A DNA stretch of 64,000 nucleotides. It comes from Gordius sp. MW1. Its lineage: Eukaryota; Nematomorpha; Gordioida; Gordea; Gordiidae. Shown one piece after another: positions 62,271 through 64,000 of this stretch. The DNA is taken from NCBI GenBank assembly GCA_964036665.1, contig OZ038526.1, positions 14,074,001 to 14,138,000 of the forward strand, in the 5' to 3' direction. The translations under genes were made by a program, and so were the position numbers. A model generated the notes under the pieces. That model searched no databases and was not told the origin of the DNA. It was given only the letters and a program-made list of their open reading frames with translations. Position 1 is the stretch's first letter. The number at the start of each line of letters is the position of its first letter.

Positions 62271-63792
62271 CATATTTACTGACTTTTAAAGATTTTTTAA
62301 GATTCCTTTCGAAAGAATATGAAAAATAATATTTTTTTCGACCTCAAAATTTTTTCAATTCATTCGTTCAACCATATCGCCCCCATGAAAGTTTTCGATA
62401 TCAGAGGTGAATTCCGTAAAAAAAATTTTTTTGATCAGTCATCAAAAATTATTAACTTTAAATCACGATAGCATAGAGCTTGTTTCACAAAAATTAGAGA
62501 CACGCTTAGAAAGCGATATTGAAACAATCTAAATGCAACTCTAAAATTTTAATTTCTCTCAATCTAAAACTTCCCCTCGTGTAAAAATTCTTATCGAGAT
62601 TCTAACAAGGACTTAATGCTAAGAATATTTACTGACTTTTAAAGATTTTTTCAGATTCCTTTCGAAAGAATATGAAAAATAATATTTTTTTCGACCTCAA
62701 AATTTTTTCAATTTATTCGTTCAACCATATCGCCCCCATGAAAGTTTTCGATATCAGAGGTGAATTCCGTAAAAAAAAAATTTTGATCAGTCATCAAAAA
62801 TTATTAACTTTAAATCACGATAGCATAGAGCTTATTTCACAAAAACAATAGATCGCCCCCATGAAAGGTTTCGATATAAGAGGTGAATTTTGTAAAAAAA
62901 AAAATTTGATCAGTCATCAAAAATTATTAACTTAAAATCACGATCGCATAGAGCTTGTTTCACAAAAATTAGAGACACGCTTAGAAAGCGATATTGAAAC
63001 AATCTAAACGCAACTCTAAAATTTTAATTTCTCTCAATCTAAAACTTCCCCTCGTGCAAAAATTCTTATCGAGATTCTAACAAGGACATAATGCTAAGAA
63101 TATTTACTGACTTTTAAATATTTTTTCAGATTCCTTTCAAAAGAATATGAAAAATAATATTTTTTTCGACCTCAAAATTTTTTCAATTTATTCGTTCAAC
63201 CATATCGCCCCCGTGAAAGGTTTCGATATAAGAGGTGAATTTTGTAAAAAAAAAAATTTTGATCAGCCATCAAAAATTATTAACTTTAAATCACGATCGC
63301 ATAGAGCTTGTTTCACAAAAATTAGAGACACGCTTAGAAAGCGATATTGAAACAATCTAAACGCAACTCGAAAATCGTAATTTCCCTCAATCTAAAACTT
63401 CCCCTCGTGCAAAAATTCTTATCGAGATTCTAACAAGGACATAATGCTAAGAATATTTACTGACTTTTAAAGATTTTTCAGATTCCTTTCGAAAGAATAT
63501 GAAAAATAATATTTTTTTCGACCTCAAAATTTTTTCAATTTATTCGTTCAACCATATCGCCCCCGTGAAAGGTTTCGATATAAGAGGTGAATTTTGTAAA
63601 AAAAAAAAATTTTGATCAGTCATCAAAAATTATTAACTTTAAATCACGATAGCATAGAGCTTGTTTCACAAAAATTAGAGACACGCTTAGAAAGCGATAT
63701 TGAAACTATCTAAACGCAACTCTAAAATTTTAATTTCTCTCAATCTAAAACTTCCCCTCGTGCAAAAATTCTTATCGAGATTCTAACAAGGA
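62271..63792 (+). repeat. Terminal higher-order repeat, unit 3 (1,522 bp)
   Basis: Same order as unit 2 at an offset of 1,169 bp, with one more B monomer before the next 12-bp loss at 63793. The next unit starts at 63793 and is cut by the window end. Confidence 0.86.
62729..62851 (+). repeat. 123-bp short unit
   Basis: Partner of 61560 at 1,169 bp with the same two marks. Confidence 0.9.
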
Positions 63793-64000
63793 CATATTTA
63801 CTGACTTTAAAGATTTTTTAAGATTCCTTTCGAAAGAATATGAAAAATAACATTTTTTTCGACCTCAAAATTTTTTCAATTCATTCGTTCAACCATATCG
63901 CCCCCATGAAAGTTTTCGATATCAGAGGTGAATTCCGTAAAAAAAAATTTTTTGATCAGTCATCAAAAATTATTAACTTTAAATCACGATAGCATAGAGC

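Larger units (their letters stand above)
33679..64000 (+). repeat. Satellite array, block 3 (+ orientation)
   Basis: About 86 monomers in the same orientation as block 1, with the same A, B and C subfamilies and 17 of the 27 short 123-bp units. Long segments correspond to block 1 by order of variants (about 55.3-58.4 kb matches 0.35-3.47 kb), so blocks 1 and 3 look like parts of one older array now separated by block 2. The last monomer is cut by the end of the window. No unique sequence is seen. Confidence 0.97.

Noticed and set aside
1-64000. CRISPR array
   Set aside because: The repetition is regular, but the whole 352-bp unit repeats and there are no unique spacers between short repeats.
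1-64000. Promoters, terminators or polyadenylation signals from TATA-like and AATAAA-like strings
   Set aside because: At about 70% A+T such strings are abundant by chance and have no gene to serve.
1-64000. Transposon or LTR insertion as the source of the inversions
   Set aside because: No terminal repeats, target-site duplications, coding remnants or non-satellite DNA lie at either strand switch.
1-64000. Assignment to a named insect, nematode or plant satellite family
   Set aside because: I do not recognise the monomer with confidence; a database search of the consensus would decide.

Overview
The whole 64 kb window is one uninterrupted array of a single AT-rich satellite DNA. The basic unit is about 352-353 bp, roughly 30% GC as judged by eye on one monomer. 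64,000/352 gives about 180 monomer equivalents. The window starts and ends inside a monomer, so the array continues on both sides. I find no convincing protein-coding gene, RNA gene, transposon, CRISPR array or unique-sequence island. The many 63-70 codon open frames are one frame of the monomer seen again and again, and I do not call them genes. Long homogeneous arrays with higher-order repeats and strand switches are typical of centromeric or pericentromeric heterochromatin in a eukaryote. An invertebrate such as an insect is my guess, but the sequence does not identify the taxon.

Layout: (1) 1-8,976, about 25 monomers in the + orientation; (2) 8,977-33,678, about 70 monomers in the - orientation; (3) 33,679-64,000, about 86 monomers in the + orientation. 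The two strand switches are sharp. The first is a tail-to-tail junction inside a truncated unit. The second is a head-to-head junction at the centre of an inverted duplication with arms of about 2.9 kb, recognisable by a shared order of rare variants.

The monomers fall into subfamilies: A (GTTTTCGATATC ... GAATTCCG), B (GGTTTCGATATAAG ... GAATTTTG), C (a mosaic with GTTTTCGATATA and GAATTTTG) and a divergent D with about seven copies. Several deletion derivatives are also present. The main one is a 123-bp unit found 27 times, always with essentially the same junction and a 5-bp filler. Higher-order structure is rich: a tandem duplication of about 10.5-11 kb fills most of the - block and contains nested five-monomer duplications; a 2.0-kb segment occurs three times between 37 and 46 kb, two copies of it inside a 4.59-kb repeat; a 3.1-kb segment near the left end reappears about 55 kb away; and a 1.17/1.52-kb higher-order repeat ends the window.

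Nothing here looks like genes working together. The interest is structural: the sequence records the order of unequal exchange, inverted duplication and apparent gene conversion. All coordinates of duplications and all similarity statements come from reading and comparing landmarks by eye, so segment edges are approximate unless a base-level junction is stated.
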